A stretch of 64,000 bases of DNA from CAVXFL01 sp963761015 (GTDB taxonomy: Bacteria > Pseudomonadota > Alphaproteobacteria > Acetobacterales > Acetobacteraceae). Where the stretch lies: the NCBI GenBank assembly GCA_963761015.1, contig CAVXFL010000025.1, forward strand, positions 1-64,000, given 5' to 3'. A program made the translations under genes and the position numbers. The notes beneath the pieces are model-generated. The model was not told the origin of the DNA. It searched no databases and was given only the letters and a program-made list of their open reading frames with translations. Below, one piece after another: positions 1 through 10,206 of the stretch (positions are counted from its first letter, which is position 1; each line of letters begins with the position of its first letter).

Positions 1-1
1 T

Positions 2-1548
2 ATCGTTCATTGCAACGAGGAGTTGCAGTCCACGAACGAGGCGCTGGAGACCTCGCGCGAGGAGTTGCAGTCGATCAATGAAGAATGGCAGACGGTCAAC
101 ACGGAACTCAACACCCGCGTCGAGGAACTCAGCCGCGCCAACAGCGACATGGCCAACCTGCTGGCGAACACCCAGATCGCCACCGTGTTCGTCGATCGCG
201 ACCTGAAGGTGACCAGCTTCACGCCGGCCGCGCGGGATGTGTTCCGCCTGGTCGAAAGCGATATCGGCCGGCCGATCGTTCACGTCCGCTCCCGCTTCCA
301 CCTGGATACCGTCCAGGAGGACGCCCAGCGCGTGCTGCGCACCTTGGCCACGGTCGAGAAGCAGGTCGAAAGCACCGACAGCAAGGCGCGCTACGTGATG
401 CACATCCTGCCGTACCGGACCGTGAACAACGTGATCGACGGTGTCGTGCTGACGTTCACGGATATTACCAGGATCACCGAGGCCGAGACGCGCATCGGCG
501 AATTGACGCGGATCTGCGCAATCGCATCGAAAGCCTCGAGACGGTGCTCGATCTGCTTCCGATCGGCATTTTCATCATGGAGGACGGCGACGCATCCTCG
601 GTCAGGGTCAACCGCTTCGGCGCGTCGCTGCTGGGCGAAGCCGCCGATTTCCGCGGGCTGGCGCGGGTGCGGTACAGCCATGCCCTGGTGCAAGACGACC
701 ACGAGGTGCCGGTTTCGGAGCGGCCGCTGCAAGTGGCCCTGCGCGGCGGCAAGCCGGTTTCGAGCTACGAATGCCGCCTGGTGCGGGCCGACGGTAGCGC
801 GGTGGAGGTGATGGAGTCGGCGATGCCGTTGTTCGACGAGCATGGGGTCCCGCGCGGCGCCATGGCGGCGGTCGTCGACATCTCCGAGCGCGAACACGCG
901 GAGGAGCACCAGAAGGTGCTGCTGGACGAGTTGCAGCATCGGGTGAAGAACATCCTCGTCACCATCACGTCGCTCGCCACGCGCATGCTCAAGACCAGTT
1001 CGTCGCTCGAGGAGTTCGCGCCGGCCTTCACCGCCCGGCTGATGGCGATGAGCAACATGCACGACCTCTTGTTCCAGCGGGATTGGGGCGGCGCCGAGAT
1101 GAGCGCGTTGATCGGGACGGCGTTGTCGGCGTACGCGACCGCGCAGGGCCGCAATATCGCGATGCGTGGGCCGAAGGTCCTGTTGCGGCCGGACAGTTCG
1201 GCGACGCTCGGCATGGTGCTGCACGAACTCGCGACGAACTCGGCCAAATACGGCGCCCTGGCGACCGAGAACGGCCGGTTGGAGGTTTCCTGGCGGACCG
1301 AGCCATCCGCGGCGGGCGAACGGCTGCATGTCGATTGGACCGAGCGCGGCGGTCCGTCGGTGGCGCCGCCCGATCACGAGGGGTTCGGGACCAGCTTCAT
1401 CAAGCGCAGCGTGGAATACGAGCTGGAGGGAACGGTGGATTTGCACTTCGAGCCGGACGGGTTGCGCTGCGCGATCAGCTTTCCGCTGCGGCGCGACGTC
1501 GAGGGAGGGCGGGTGATCGGCTCACCCGGCAAGGGCGATGGCGGATGA
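2..1548 (+). CDS. PAS-domain HWE-family sensor histidine kinase, 5'-truncated and frameshifted
   Basis: The gene enters from the left edge. The first part reads in frame 2 and is a Gln/Glu-rich coiled coil (EELQSTNEALETSREELQ) followed by a PAS domain at about 158-475. This is the linker typical of CheB-CheR-PAS fusion kinases, so the missing 5' part may encode CheB/CheR domains (inference). After a frame break near 505 (about one base missing) the product continues in frame 1 with a second PAS domain (about 520-890). An HWE/HisKA_2 kinase core follows: the phosphoacceptor block ELQHRVKNILVTI has its His at 937-939, the N-box LHELATNSAKYG lies near 1220, and VDWTERGGP carries the WxE signature that names the family. 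It probably autophosphorylates and signals to the receiver protein whose start overlaps its 3' end by 11 bases. The signal is unknown. Confidence 0.85.
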
Positions 1549-1924
1549 TCAGTGGCAGAACTTGAGCGGCCTGCGCGTGCTGGTGGTGGAGGATTCGCTA
1601 CTGGTCGCGGAGGTGATCGCCGAAACGCTCGAAGGTTGCGGCTGCGCCGTCGTGGGCCCGATTTCGCGGCTGAACCGGGCGCTCCCGCTCGCCCAGCAGG
1701 AGAGCCTCAACGGGGCGGTGCTGGACGTGAACCTGGCGGGCGAGTTCTGTTTCCCGATCGCCGAGGCGCTGGAGGATCGCGGCGTGCCGTTCATTTTCCT
1801 GACCGGCTACGGCGACGTCGACGCGCTGCCGCCGCGGTTCCAGTCCCGGCGGGTGCTCGGCAAGCCGTTCTCGCCGCGCGAACTGGTCAGCGTGATGCGC
1901 GAGCAATTCCGCCCGGGCGCGTAG
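1538..1924 (+). CDS. Single-domain response regulator (receiver only)
   Basis: This 128-residue protein is a complete CheY-like receiver domain with no output domain. The acidic pocket is E18-D19 (VVEDS), the phosphoacceptor is D63 (GAVLDVNL), the switch Thr is T89 (FLTGYG) and the conserved Lys is K109 (GKPFS). The start overlaps the end of the upstream HWE kinase, so the two are probably translationally coupled partners. Stand-alone receivers beside HWE kinases usually act as phosphate sinks or relay carriers, or in the alphaproteobacterial general stress pathway; which applies here cannot be told from sequence. Confidence 0.9.
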   Translation: MADDQWQNLSGLRVLVVEDSLLVAEVIAETLEGCGCAVVGPISRLNRALPLAQQESLNGAVLDVNLAGEFCFPIAEALEDRGVPFIFLTGYGDVDALPPRFQSRRVLGKPFSPRELVSVMREQFRPGA

Positions 1925-1977
1925 GGCCGGATTTGGCTTAGGGCGGTTGCCCCGGACGGTGACCCCCGGACGGTGGT

Positions 1978-4832
1978 TCAGGCCGCGTCGGCTCCCGGGG
2001 CGCGCAGGCGCCGATCCGGCTCGGGGCCGGGGCTCCGAAGGCACTCCTCGCCGGCGGCGAGCGCCTTGAGCAGGGCGTCGCGCAGTTTCGCGAGCTTGCG
2101 CTCGTTCTCCACCTTCAGCCCGAACACGTCCTTCACGTAGAACACGTCCACCGCGCGCACCCCATAGGTGGTGATGTGGGCGGACGCGATCTGCAGCCCC
2201 TCGGCGCTGATCGCCGCGGTCAGCGTCGTGCAGCAGGCCGGGCCGGTCGCGACCGTTCACCTCCAGCACGGTGTGCGTGTTGGAGGCACGGTTGTCGATC
2301 ACCACGCGCGGCGGCACATGGATCGCGCGCATGCGGCTGCCCAGCAGCGACTTGGACATCTTGCGAATCTCGCGAGCGAGCCGCAACCGGCCGGACAACG
2401 CCTGCTCGATCAGCACCGCAAGTCGCGCCAGCCGGTGCGGCGCGTCGAAACTGCCGCTGGTGGCGTCCTGGATCCAGAACGTATCGAGCGCCATGCCGTT
2501 GGTCATGGTGTGGATGCGCGCATCCACGATCGAGGCGCCGGCCACCGCCAGCGCGCCGGCAATGCGGCTGAACAGCCCGGGATGATCGGCGGTGTAGACG
2601 ATCACTTCGGTCACCGCGCGCTCCGGCATCGGCTGCGTTTCGATGGTCAGCGGCGCGCCGCGCGTCGTCGCCTCGCGCACGATGCGCGCGTGCCGCACAT
2701 GCGCCTCGGGGTCGAAGGACAGCCAGTAACCGGGGTAGCCGAGCGCCAGAAACTGCTCGACCGCCTCGGCCGGCCAGTCCGCGAGCAGTTCGGCGACGGC
2801 CTGCTTCGCGCGCGCGACGCGCACGTCGCGCTCGGTGGTGGACAGGCCGCCTTCCAGCACTTCGGCGACCCGCGCATACAGCTCGCGCAGCAAGGTCGCC
2901 TTCCAGCCGTTCCACACCTTGGGCGAGACCGCGCGCATGTCGGCGACGGTCAAGATCAGCAGCAGGCGCAGACGTTCCGGCGACTGAATGGTGTCGGCGA
3001 GGTCGACGATCGTCTTCGGGTCGTCGATATCGCGCTTGAACGCGGTCTGGCTCAGCAGCAGGTGGTGCAGCACCAGCCAGGAGACCATCTCGGTCTCCTC
3101 GGCCGACATGCCGAGTGCCGGGCATACCTGCAGCGCGACCTCGGCGCCGAGTTGCGGAATGATCGCCGCCGCGGCCCTTGGCGATGTCGTGCAGCAGCAT
3201 CGCCATATAGAGCGCGCGGCGCGATTGCAGATGATCGACCAGCCCGGACGCGACCGGCGCGATCTCCTCCAGTTCGCCGCGCTCCAGCATGTTGAGCACG
3301 CGGATCGCTTCGATCGTGTGCTCGTCGACCGTGAACACGTGATAGGTGTCGAACTGCATCTGCCCGACGATGCGCGCCCAGTCGGGCAGCAAGCGGCCGA
3401 GCAGGCCGGTTTCGTTCAGCACCGCGAGCCAGCGCGCCCCGTCGGCGCGGCGCGGTCCGCCGCGGAAGGCCGCCGGTGCGCCGCCGGTCAGCAGGTCGAG
3501 AAACAGATCCGCGGCTCGCCCGTCCTCGCGCAGCGCGCGGGCGGCGCGCTCGTTGCGAATCAGCCCGCGCACCGCCAGCGGATGCAATTCCAGGCCACGA
3601 TCGCGGGCAACCTGCAGGATGCGCAAGGTCTGCAGCGGCTCGGCCTCGAACTCGCGGCCCTTCGCCGGCAGCAGCATGCCGTCGGCGAGTACGAAGCCCG
3701 CCGAGGCGACCGCCTTGTCCGTGCTTTTCGCCACCGCCGGCGGGCCGAGCGCCGCGCGAACCAGCACCGGTTCCAAGACCCGCGTGAGCCGCAGCACCTC
3801 GCGCGCGGTCAGAAAATAGTGCCGCATGAACCGCTCGACCCCGTTCTGGCGGCCGTGGCGCGTGTAGCCCATGCGCGCGCCGACCACCGGCTGGAGGTCG
3901 AAAGTCAGCCGCTCCTCGGCGCGGTCGGCGACGTAGTGCAGGTGAAAGCGGAGAGTCCAGAGGAAATCCCAGGAGCGGCGGCCGAGCCGGGCCTCGCGCT
4001 CGCTGATCAGCCCGCCGGCCGGGGCGTCCCGCCCGAGCAGATCGGCGATGCCGCCGATGTCGAGCGCGGCGCGCCCGATCCAGTAAAGGGTCTGCAGGTC
4101 GCGCAGCCCGCCGCGGCCTTCCTTGATGTTCGGTTCGACGAGGAACGGGCTGTCGCCGTAGCGCTGATGACGCGACGCGCGCTCATGCTGCTTGGCGGCG
4201 ATGAAGTCGCCGACCCCGGAATGGCGAAAATACTCGCCGAACTGCCGGACGAACTCGGCGCCGAGCGCTTCGTCGCCGGCGAGCCGCCGCGCATCGAGCA
4301 GCGTGGTGCGGATCGTGGTGTCGCCCGCCGCCTCGGTCAGGCACTGCTCGATCGAGCGCGTCGCGTGCCCGACCTTCAGACCGAGATCCCACAGCAGATA
4401 GAGCACGACCTCGATCGCCCTGAGCGTGGCCGGCGAGGGATCGGCGCCGGTCAGGAACAACAGGTCGATGTCGCTGAACGGGGCCAGCACGCCGCGCCCG
4501 TAGCCGCCGGTCGCGAACAGCGCGAGCGGCTCGCGCCGGCCACTCGCGTAGGCGGCGCTCAGGCCGTAGTCGTAGATCGCGGCGAGCAGGCCGTCGGTGA
4601 GCGCGGCGAGCCGCTGCGCCGCGGCCACGCCGCCCAGGGTGCCTTCCTCGAACGCCTCGCGCACGCTGGACTGAACCCGCGCGAGGTGGCGGCGGAACGC
4701 GTCGAGCGCCGCCGGACGCGATGGCAATGGCGCCGACGAGGGGCGGTCCGCGATCGAAATGCCGCGCAAGTCTTCGGCGAGTTCGGCGGCGGCGGCTTCG
4801 GCGGCCTCCGGCAAGGGTTGCGGCGTCAACAT
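1978..4832 (-). CDS. glnD: Bifunctional uridylyltransferase/uridylyl-removing enzyme GlnD (two frameshifts)
   Basis: GlnD uridylylates PII proteins (GlnB/GlnK) under nitrogen limitation and removes the UMP when glutamine is high. The N-terminal nucleotidyltransferase shows GGYGRG followed by SDIDLLF. Then come the family block EPNIKEGRGGLRDLQTLYWI, the HD hydrolase domain (LLHDIAKGRGGDHS) and two ACT domains (one begins VIVYTADHPGLFSRIAG, the other VLEVNGRDRPGLLHD). The frame breaks just after the HD motif near 3155 and in the last ACT domain near 2225; removing one base at each site restores the family sequence, ending TTYGVRAVDVFYVKDVFG. The reconstructed length is about 950 residues, normal for the family. 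The start overlaps the mutS end by 7 bases. GlnD is rarely dispensable, so sequencing indels are likelier than real inactivation. Confidence 0.93.
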
Positions 4833-7526
4833 GCGCGGCTTCGCATTCCTGGCCCCTGGGTGTGTTCGGGTAATAAAGACTTGAGACGGTACAGCGTTTC
4901 GAGAGCTGCCTTGGGTGTCAAATCGTCCAGGTCCAGCGCGGCGATCGCGGCCACCAGGCAGGCGTGCTCCGGGCCCGGTTCGGCTGCGTCCTCGGCACCC
5001 GGGTCGACGTGATGCGATGGCGGCGGCGCCGCGTGTGCGAACAGCGGCAGCTCCGCGTCCTTGGTCAGGTGCGCGCCCCGCTGCTCCAGCGCGGCGAGCA
5101 GCGCGGCGGCGCGCTTCACCACCGGCGCGGGCACGCCGGCGAGGCGCGCGACATGCACGCCCCAACTGCGGCCGGCCGCGCCGGGCGCCACTTCATGCAG
5201 GAAGATCACGTCGCGCTTCCATTCCTTCACCCGCATCGTGTGCGGCGACAATCGGGGCAATTCCGTGGTCAGCCGCGCCAGCTCGTGAAAATGTGTGGCA
5301 AAGATGGCGCGCGCCTGCACCTGCGTGTGCAGCGCCTCCAAGACCGCCCAGGCGATCGCCAGCCCGTCCAGGGTGGCGGTGCCGCGGCCGATCTCGTCCA
5401 CCAGCACCAGCGAGCGCGGCCCGGCCTGGTGCAGGATGGCGGCGGTCTCGGTCATCTCCACCATGAAGGTGGAACGGCCGCGGGCGAGGTCGTCGGAGGC
5501 GCCGACCCGGCTGAACAGACGATCCACCACGCCGAGGCGCGCGGCGGTGGCCGGCACCGGCAGCCCGGCCTGGGCCAGCACGGCGGCGAGCGCGTTCTGC
5601 CGCAGATAGGTCGATTTCCCGGCCATGTTCGGCCCGGTCAGCAGCAGCACGCGCCGGTCCGGCGACAGGTCGCAATCGTTCGGCACGAACGCGTCGCCGC
5701 CGGCAAGCGCCGCCTCGACCACCGGATGACGCCCTGCGGTAATCGTGAACTCCAGCCCGCCGGTCAGCTCCGGGCGGCACCAGGTTCCGCCCTCGGCCAG
5801 GCGCGCGGCGGATTGTGCGACATCCAGGAACGCCAGGGCCTGCGCCGCCGCGGCGATGGCGGCGGATTGCGGCGAGCGTGGCTTCGACCAGATGCTTGAA
5901 CACCGTGCGCTCGCGCGCCTGGGCGCGGTCCGCCGCCTCGGCGATGCGGCGGTCGAGATCGGACAGTTCCGCGGTGGCGAAGCGCGCCGAACTGGCCATG
6001 CCCTGGCGCAAAATCAGCTCGGGATGTTCGCGCAGCTTCTCGACCGCGGCGGCGGGGGCCTCGATCATGTAGCCGAGCTGGGCGTGGTGGCGGATGCGCA
6101 GGCTGGCGACGCCGTAGCGCTGCGCGTAATCCAGTTGCAGCGTGGCGATCACGCGGCGGGAATCGTCGCGCAGGCGCCGCTCGGCGTCCAGTTCGCCATC
6201 GTAGCCGGAGGCGATCACGCCCGCCGTCGTCGATGCGCGCGGGAAGCGGATCGGCGAGCGCGGCCGACAGGCGTTTCGCGCAGCGCCGGATCGAGCGCGA
6301 GCGCCGCGCTGGCCCGCGCGAGCGCCGCCGGCACGGGCGGGATCAGCGACGCGGCGGCGCGATCCGCGACCGCAACGCCGTCCCGGATGGCGGCCAGATC
6401 GCGCGGCACGCCACGGCCCAGCGCCAGCCGCCCGAGCGCGCGCGCCATATCGGGGGCGCCGCGCAGCGCCGCGCGCAGTTCCGCCGCCGCCGCGGGGTTG
6501 GCGAGCAGCCACGACCAGGCGTCCTGCCGATCCACGATGTCGGCCGGATCGAGCAGCGGCGCGGACAGAAAGTCCGAGAGCAGCCGCGCGCCCGCGGCGG
6601 TCGCTGTCCGCTGCACCGCGCCGAGCAGCGAATGCCGCGTCTCGCCCGTCGCGGGCGCGAATGATCTCCAGATTGGTGCGCGTCGCCGCGTCGATCGCCA
6701 TGCGCCCGGCCTGGCCCTGCGGCGCGGGGCGAGCCAGCCGCGGCAGCGCGCCGGCCTGGGTGGCGCGGACGTAGTCGAGCGCCGTCGCGGCGGCGACCGC
6801 CTCGCAATCCGCGAATTCGCCAAAGGCATCGAGCGTGGCGGCGGTGAAGGCCTCGGCGAGCCGCCGGCGCGCGACCAGCGGCGGCGGCATGGCGGTCTCG
6901 GGCGCGCGCTTGGCCTCCCACTCGCCGAGCGGCAGACTGGCGGGAGCCAGGATTTCCGCCGGATCGAGCCGGCCCAGGAGTGCCGCCAGTCCGTCGCGCG
7001 CAATGGCGGCGGTCTCGAACAGGCCGGTGGAGATGTCGAGCCAGGCGGCGCCGATGCTTTGCTGCCCGACGCTTTGCTGCCCGGTGTTTTGCTGTTCGGG
7101 CGCCAGCGCCAGCAGCAGATTGGGCCGCGCGGCGTCGAGCAGCGCCTCCTCGACGATCGTTCCCGGCGTGATCAGGCGCACCACGCCGCGGCGGATCGGG
7201 GTTTTGCCGCGCGCGGTTTTCGGGTCGTCCAGTTGCTCGGCGACGGCGACGCGCCAGCCGCGGCGGATCAGCCGCGCGAGATAGGCTTCGGCGCTGTGCA
7301 CCGGGACGCCGCACATCGGGATCGGCGCGCCCGCGTGCTCGCCGCGCGAGGTGAGCGCGATGTCGAGCGCCGTCGCGGCGGCTTCCGCGTCGGCGAAGAA
7401 CATCTCGTAGAAATCGCCCATGCGGAAGAACAGCAGCGCGTCGGGCTGCTCGGCCTTCAGCGCGAACCACTGCGCCATGGCGGGGGAGGCACCATCGGGA
7501 GGCGGGATCGCGCCGATGCTGTTCAT
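4826..7526 (-). CDS. mutS: DNA mismatch repair protein MutS (several frameshifts)
   Basis: MutS recognises base mismatches and small loops and recruits MutL. The N-terminal mismatch-binding domain has the clamp motif GDFYEMF. The C-terminal ATPase has Walker A TGPNMAGKST, Walker B/signature LVDEIGRGTATLDG and FATHFHEL. The reconstructed protein is about 895 residues, a usual length. The reading frame changes near 6650, 6270, 6232 and 5865. Each is resolved by deleting one base, after which the core and lever domains align with family expectation (for example DPLPARIDDGG and VIASGYDGELDAERR). The start chosen (MNSIGAIPPPDG) puts MAQWF near residue 17. If the breaks were real the strain would be a mutator; an assembly artefact is likelier. 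Confidence 0.93.
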
Positions 7527-7584
7527 GAACGCCGGTGTAGCCGGCTTCGCTGCGGCTGCGAAGCTCGCCGGCGATCTCAGCCGG

Positions 7585-7898
7585 ATGACCACGGCACCGG
7601 TCTCGCTGGAGCGGGCGGAGCAATCCTGGGCGACGAGAGGGCGTGGCTGCCGCAGGGCGAGCCGCTGCAAGCGATCGCCGAGGGCTGCGTTTGGGAGATC
7701 CCTCCGCGGCCGGCCCGCACAGTTGCACCGCCGCACCACCCTGACGCGGCTGCCGGACAAGCAGCTCGGCATCGCGGTCGAGATCGCGCTGCTGCGGCCC
7801 GACGGCATCGAACTCGAGCGCGGCGGTTCGAGCGACCCGACGGCGAGGCCGATGCCTATATCAGCACGCTGCGCGAGCGCCTCACCGGCAAGCGCTGA
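7585..7898 (+). CDS. Unrecognised small protein, frameshifted
   Basis: Between the divergent mutS start and the lipid kinase the plus strand carries a protein-like reading that hops between two frames. It begins MTTAPVSLERAE, continues GDERAWLPQGEPLQAIAEG, then LPDKQLGIAVEIALLRPDG, and ends DAYISTLRERLTGKR before a stop. Bridging needs about three indels, matching the error density elsewhere in the window. The joined product would be about 105 residues. I recognise no family. The neat ending and plausible amino-acid composition argue for a real gene, but a degraded remnant or chance open frames are possible. Confidence 0.35.
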
Positions 7899-7933
7899 AA
7901 CGAATTCCAGCCCGCGCGCAGCGGGAGCGCTCT

Positions 7934-8869
7934 CTACGCGAAATCTCGCGGGACCATCAGCTTGAGGGCGCCCGGCGCGACCGCGAGCCGAATAGGCGTT
8001 CGCGTCAGCACTTCGCCGTCGACGGCAACGTATTGTTTGGGATCGGTGTCGATCGTCGCTTCCCTGGTCCGGATCACCTCGGCGAGCGAGCGACCCGGAG
8101 GCAGGCCGAGGCCGCTGCGCAGCCAGGCGCTCGCGACCCGCCATTTGCTCGCGCCGCGCACGATCCGGATCGCGAGGTCGCGGCTGTCCACCTCCGCATC
8201 CGGCGCCACCGGCACGCCCGCGTGATAGCATCCGTTGGCGATGATGATGTCGAGCGCATCGAGCGATACCTGCTTCCCGCCGCAGGACAGGGCGCATCGG
8301 AACGGCTTGTGGGTGATCAGCTTGCCGGTCGCGACGAGCAGGTATCCGGCGGTGCCGAGATAGCGCTTCAGCGTGGGGCGCATGCTTCGCGCCACCGTCG
8401 CGGGCAGCCCGATCGACGCGGTGTTCGCGAAGAAATCCTGGTTGATCTTCCCGAGATCGACCTCGGCGAGCTTGCCGTCGATCAGCACGTCGACGGCCGC
8501 CGCGATGGATAGCGGAATGCCGATCGTCCGGGCGAAGCTGTTCGCCGTGCCCATCGGCAGCACCCCCAGCGCGACGTCGCGATAGGCGATTTCGCCGACC
8601 ACCGCGCTGATCGTGCCGTCGCCGCCGCCGACGGCGACGAATTTGTGGCCTTGCTCGACGATGTCCTTGACGATCTGGCGCAGACGGCTCGCATCGCGCA
8701 CCGGATACGACGGATCGACCGTCACGCCCTTTTCCGCCAGGAGCGCCTTGGCTCGGGAATACAGGCTCGCGCCCCGACGCGAATGCGTGTTCACCACCAG
8801 GGCGAGGCGGCGGCGCGACTTGATCAGCCGTTCGAGGCGCTCGCTGTCGTTTTCCGGCTCGGCGGTCAT
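7934..8869 (-). CDS. YegS/diacylglycerol kinase-family lipid kinase
   Basis: This 311-residue protein belongs to the DAGK catalytic-domain family (YegS, BmrU, DgkB), which transfers ATP phosphate to lipid alcohols such as diacylglycerol. The nucleotide-binding glycine motif VGGGDGTI is at residues 80-87, preceded by LALVVNTHSRRG near residue 22, which forms the first strand. The GVLPMGTANSFARTIGIP block contributes to the active site. The C-terminal half has the beta-sandwich sequence of the family (YVAVDGEVL). The start is 3 bases from the stop of the upstream NRAMP-like gene, suggesting cotranscription. The physiological substrate cannot be inferred. Confidence 0.88.
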   Translation of the reverse strand: MTAEPENDSERLERLIKSRRRLALVVNTHSRRGASLYSRAKALLAEKGVTVDPSYPVRDASRLRQIVKDIVEQGHKFVAVGGGDGTISAVVGEIAYRDVALGVLPMGTANSFARTIGIPLSIAAAVDVLIDGKLAEVDLGKINQDFFANTASIGLPATVARSMRPTLKRYLGTAGYLLVATGKLITHKPFRCALSCGGKQVSLDALDIIIANGCYHAGVPVAPDAEVDSRDLAIRIVRGASKWRVASAWLRSGLGLPPGRSLAEVIRTREATIDTDPKQYVAVDGEVLTRTPIRLAVAPGALKLMVPRDFA

Positions 8870-8872
8870 CGG

Positions 8873-10180
8873 CTACAATACAATCATTCCGATCGTGCAG
8901 GCGGCCATCAGAAGCGCCGTCAGTCCCCCGAGCACCCTGAGCGACCAGGGCAGGACCAGCGCGCCCATCACCGCGCGGCTGCAGCCGAGCGCGACCATGA
9001 CGCCGATGACCGGCCCCGAAACCGCGCCGTTGATGACGGCGCTCCAGTAGAGGGCCTGGATCGGGTTGATCGGCGAAAAGACGATGGCCGCGCCGATGGC
9101 GGTGGCCAAGGCGATGAGGCCGTAAAACAGGCGCGCATCCAACGCGCTGTAGCTTAAACCCACGGGCCAGGCGAATGCCTCGCCGACGGCGTACGCCGCC
9201 GAGCCGGCCAGTACCGGAACAGCCAGCAGGCCGGTCCCGATGATGCCCAGCGCGAAGATCATGAAAGCGAACTGGCCCGCGATCGGCTTCAGCGCCGCCG
9301 CCGCTTCCGCCGCGCTCGTCACCTCCAGCTTGCCGCTGGCGTGCAACGTCGCGGCGCTGCCGAGAATGATGGCGAGCGCGATCAGATTGGAAAAGATCAT
9401 CCCGGCATAGGTGTCGAACTCGAGCCGCCTGATCTGTCGCGGCGCGTCGGCGGGGTGCTCGCGCAACGGCCGCGGATCGCCCTCGGCGTGCTCCTCCTCC
9501 GCTTCCTCCGACGCTTGCCAAAAGAACAGGTAGGGACTGATCGTGGTTCCAAGCACCGCGACGAGCGCCGTCAGCGCCTCGCGCGTGAACGCGACGCGCG
9601 GGACGAACGCGCCGATCAGCACCTCGTGCAGCGGAAGATGCACGACGAACAGCAAGGCGACATAGGCGAACAGGGTCAGGGTGAGCCATTTGAGGATCAG
9701 CACGTACCGGCGGTAGGCGAGAAAGATTTCGCACGCCGCGCAGAACATCGCGATCAGCACGGCATAGACCTGCTCCGATCCGCCGAGCAGCAGCTTGCCG
9801 GCGGCGGCCATCGCGCCGAGATCCGCGCCAAGGTTGAAGATATTGGCGATCAGCAGCGCGGCGATGACCATCACCGTGAGCCAGCGCGGCACGTGGGCCC
9901 GCATCGCCGCGCCCAGGCCCGCCCCGGTCACGCGCCCGAGCCTCGCGCTTATTTCCTGCACCGCCGCCATCAGCGGCGTCGTCAGCACGATGGTCCAGCC
10001 GAGCGAATAGCCGAACTGCGCGCCGATCTGCGAATAGGTGGCGATGCCGCTCGGATCGTCGTCGGCCGCCCCGGTGATGACGCCGGGGCCGAGTTCGCGG
10101 ATCAGATGCCGCAGGTGGCGGGTACGCGGCCGCCGCGGCCGGCGCTCGTCATCGCCCGGCTCGCTCCGGCGATCGTCCAT
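8873..10180 (-). CDS. NRAMP-family divalent metal transporter with atypical motifs
   Basis: About 435 residues with eleven or so hydrophobic segments and the NRAMP fold signature GPGVITGAADDDPSGIATYS. Canonical Mn/Fe transporters carry DPGN in helix 1 and a Met-Pro-His motif in helix 6. Here helix 1 has DPSG (residues 42-45) and helix 6 reads TTISPYLFFWQ (212-220), so the metal-selective Met is missing. This places it in the divergent NRAMP-like branch, whose ion may be Mg2+ or something else (inference). The start is the MDDRRSEP methionine, because upstream in-frame sequence overlaps livM antisense to nothing recognisable. It sits between livM and the lipid kinase on the same strand. Confidence 0.85.
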   Translation of the reverse strand: MDDRRSEPGDDERRPRRPRTRHLRHLIRELGPGVITGAADDDPSGIATYSQIGAQFGYSLGWTIVLTTPLMAAVQEISARLGRVTGAGLGAAMRAHVPRWLTVMVIAALLIANIFNLGADLGAMAAAGKLLLGGSEQVYAVLIAMFCAACEIFLAYRRYVLILKWLTLTLFAYVALLFVVHLPLHEVLIGAFVPRVAFTREALTALVAVLGTTISPYLFFWQASEEAEEEHAEGDPRPLREHPADAPRQIRRLEFDTYAGMIFSNLIALAIILGSAATLHASGKLEVTSAAEAAAALKPIAGQFAFMIFALGIIGTGLLAVPVLAGSAAYAVGEAFAWPVGLSYSALDARLFYGLIALATAIGAAIVFSPINPIQALYWSAVINGAVSGPVIGVMVALGCSRAVMGALVLPWSLRVLGGLTALLMAACTIGMIVL

Positions 10181-10206
10181 CGCGACGAAACCGCTCCGGC
10201 CGCCTG

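Noticed and set aside
5193..9734. A 1513-codon minus-strand open frame over mutS, the lipid kinase and the NRAMP gene
   Set aside because: Only the mutS part of this frame encodes recognisable protein. The rest is a shadow of genes in other frames joined by the frame breaks in mutS.
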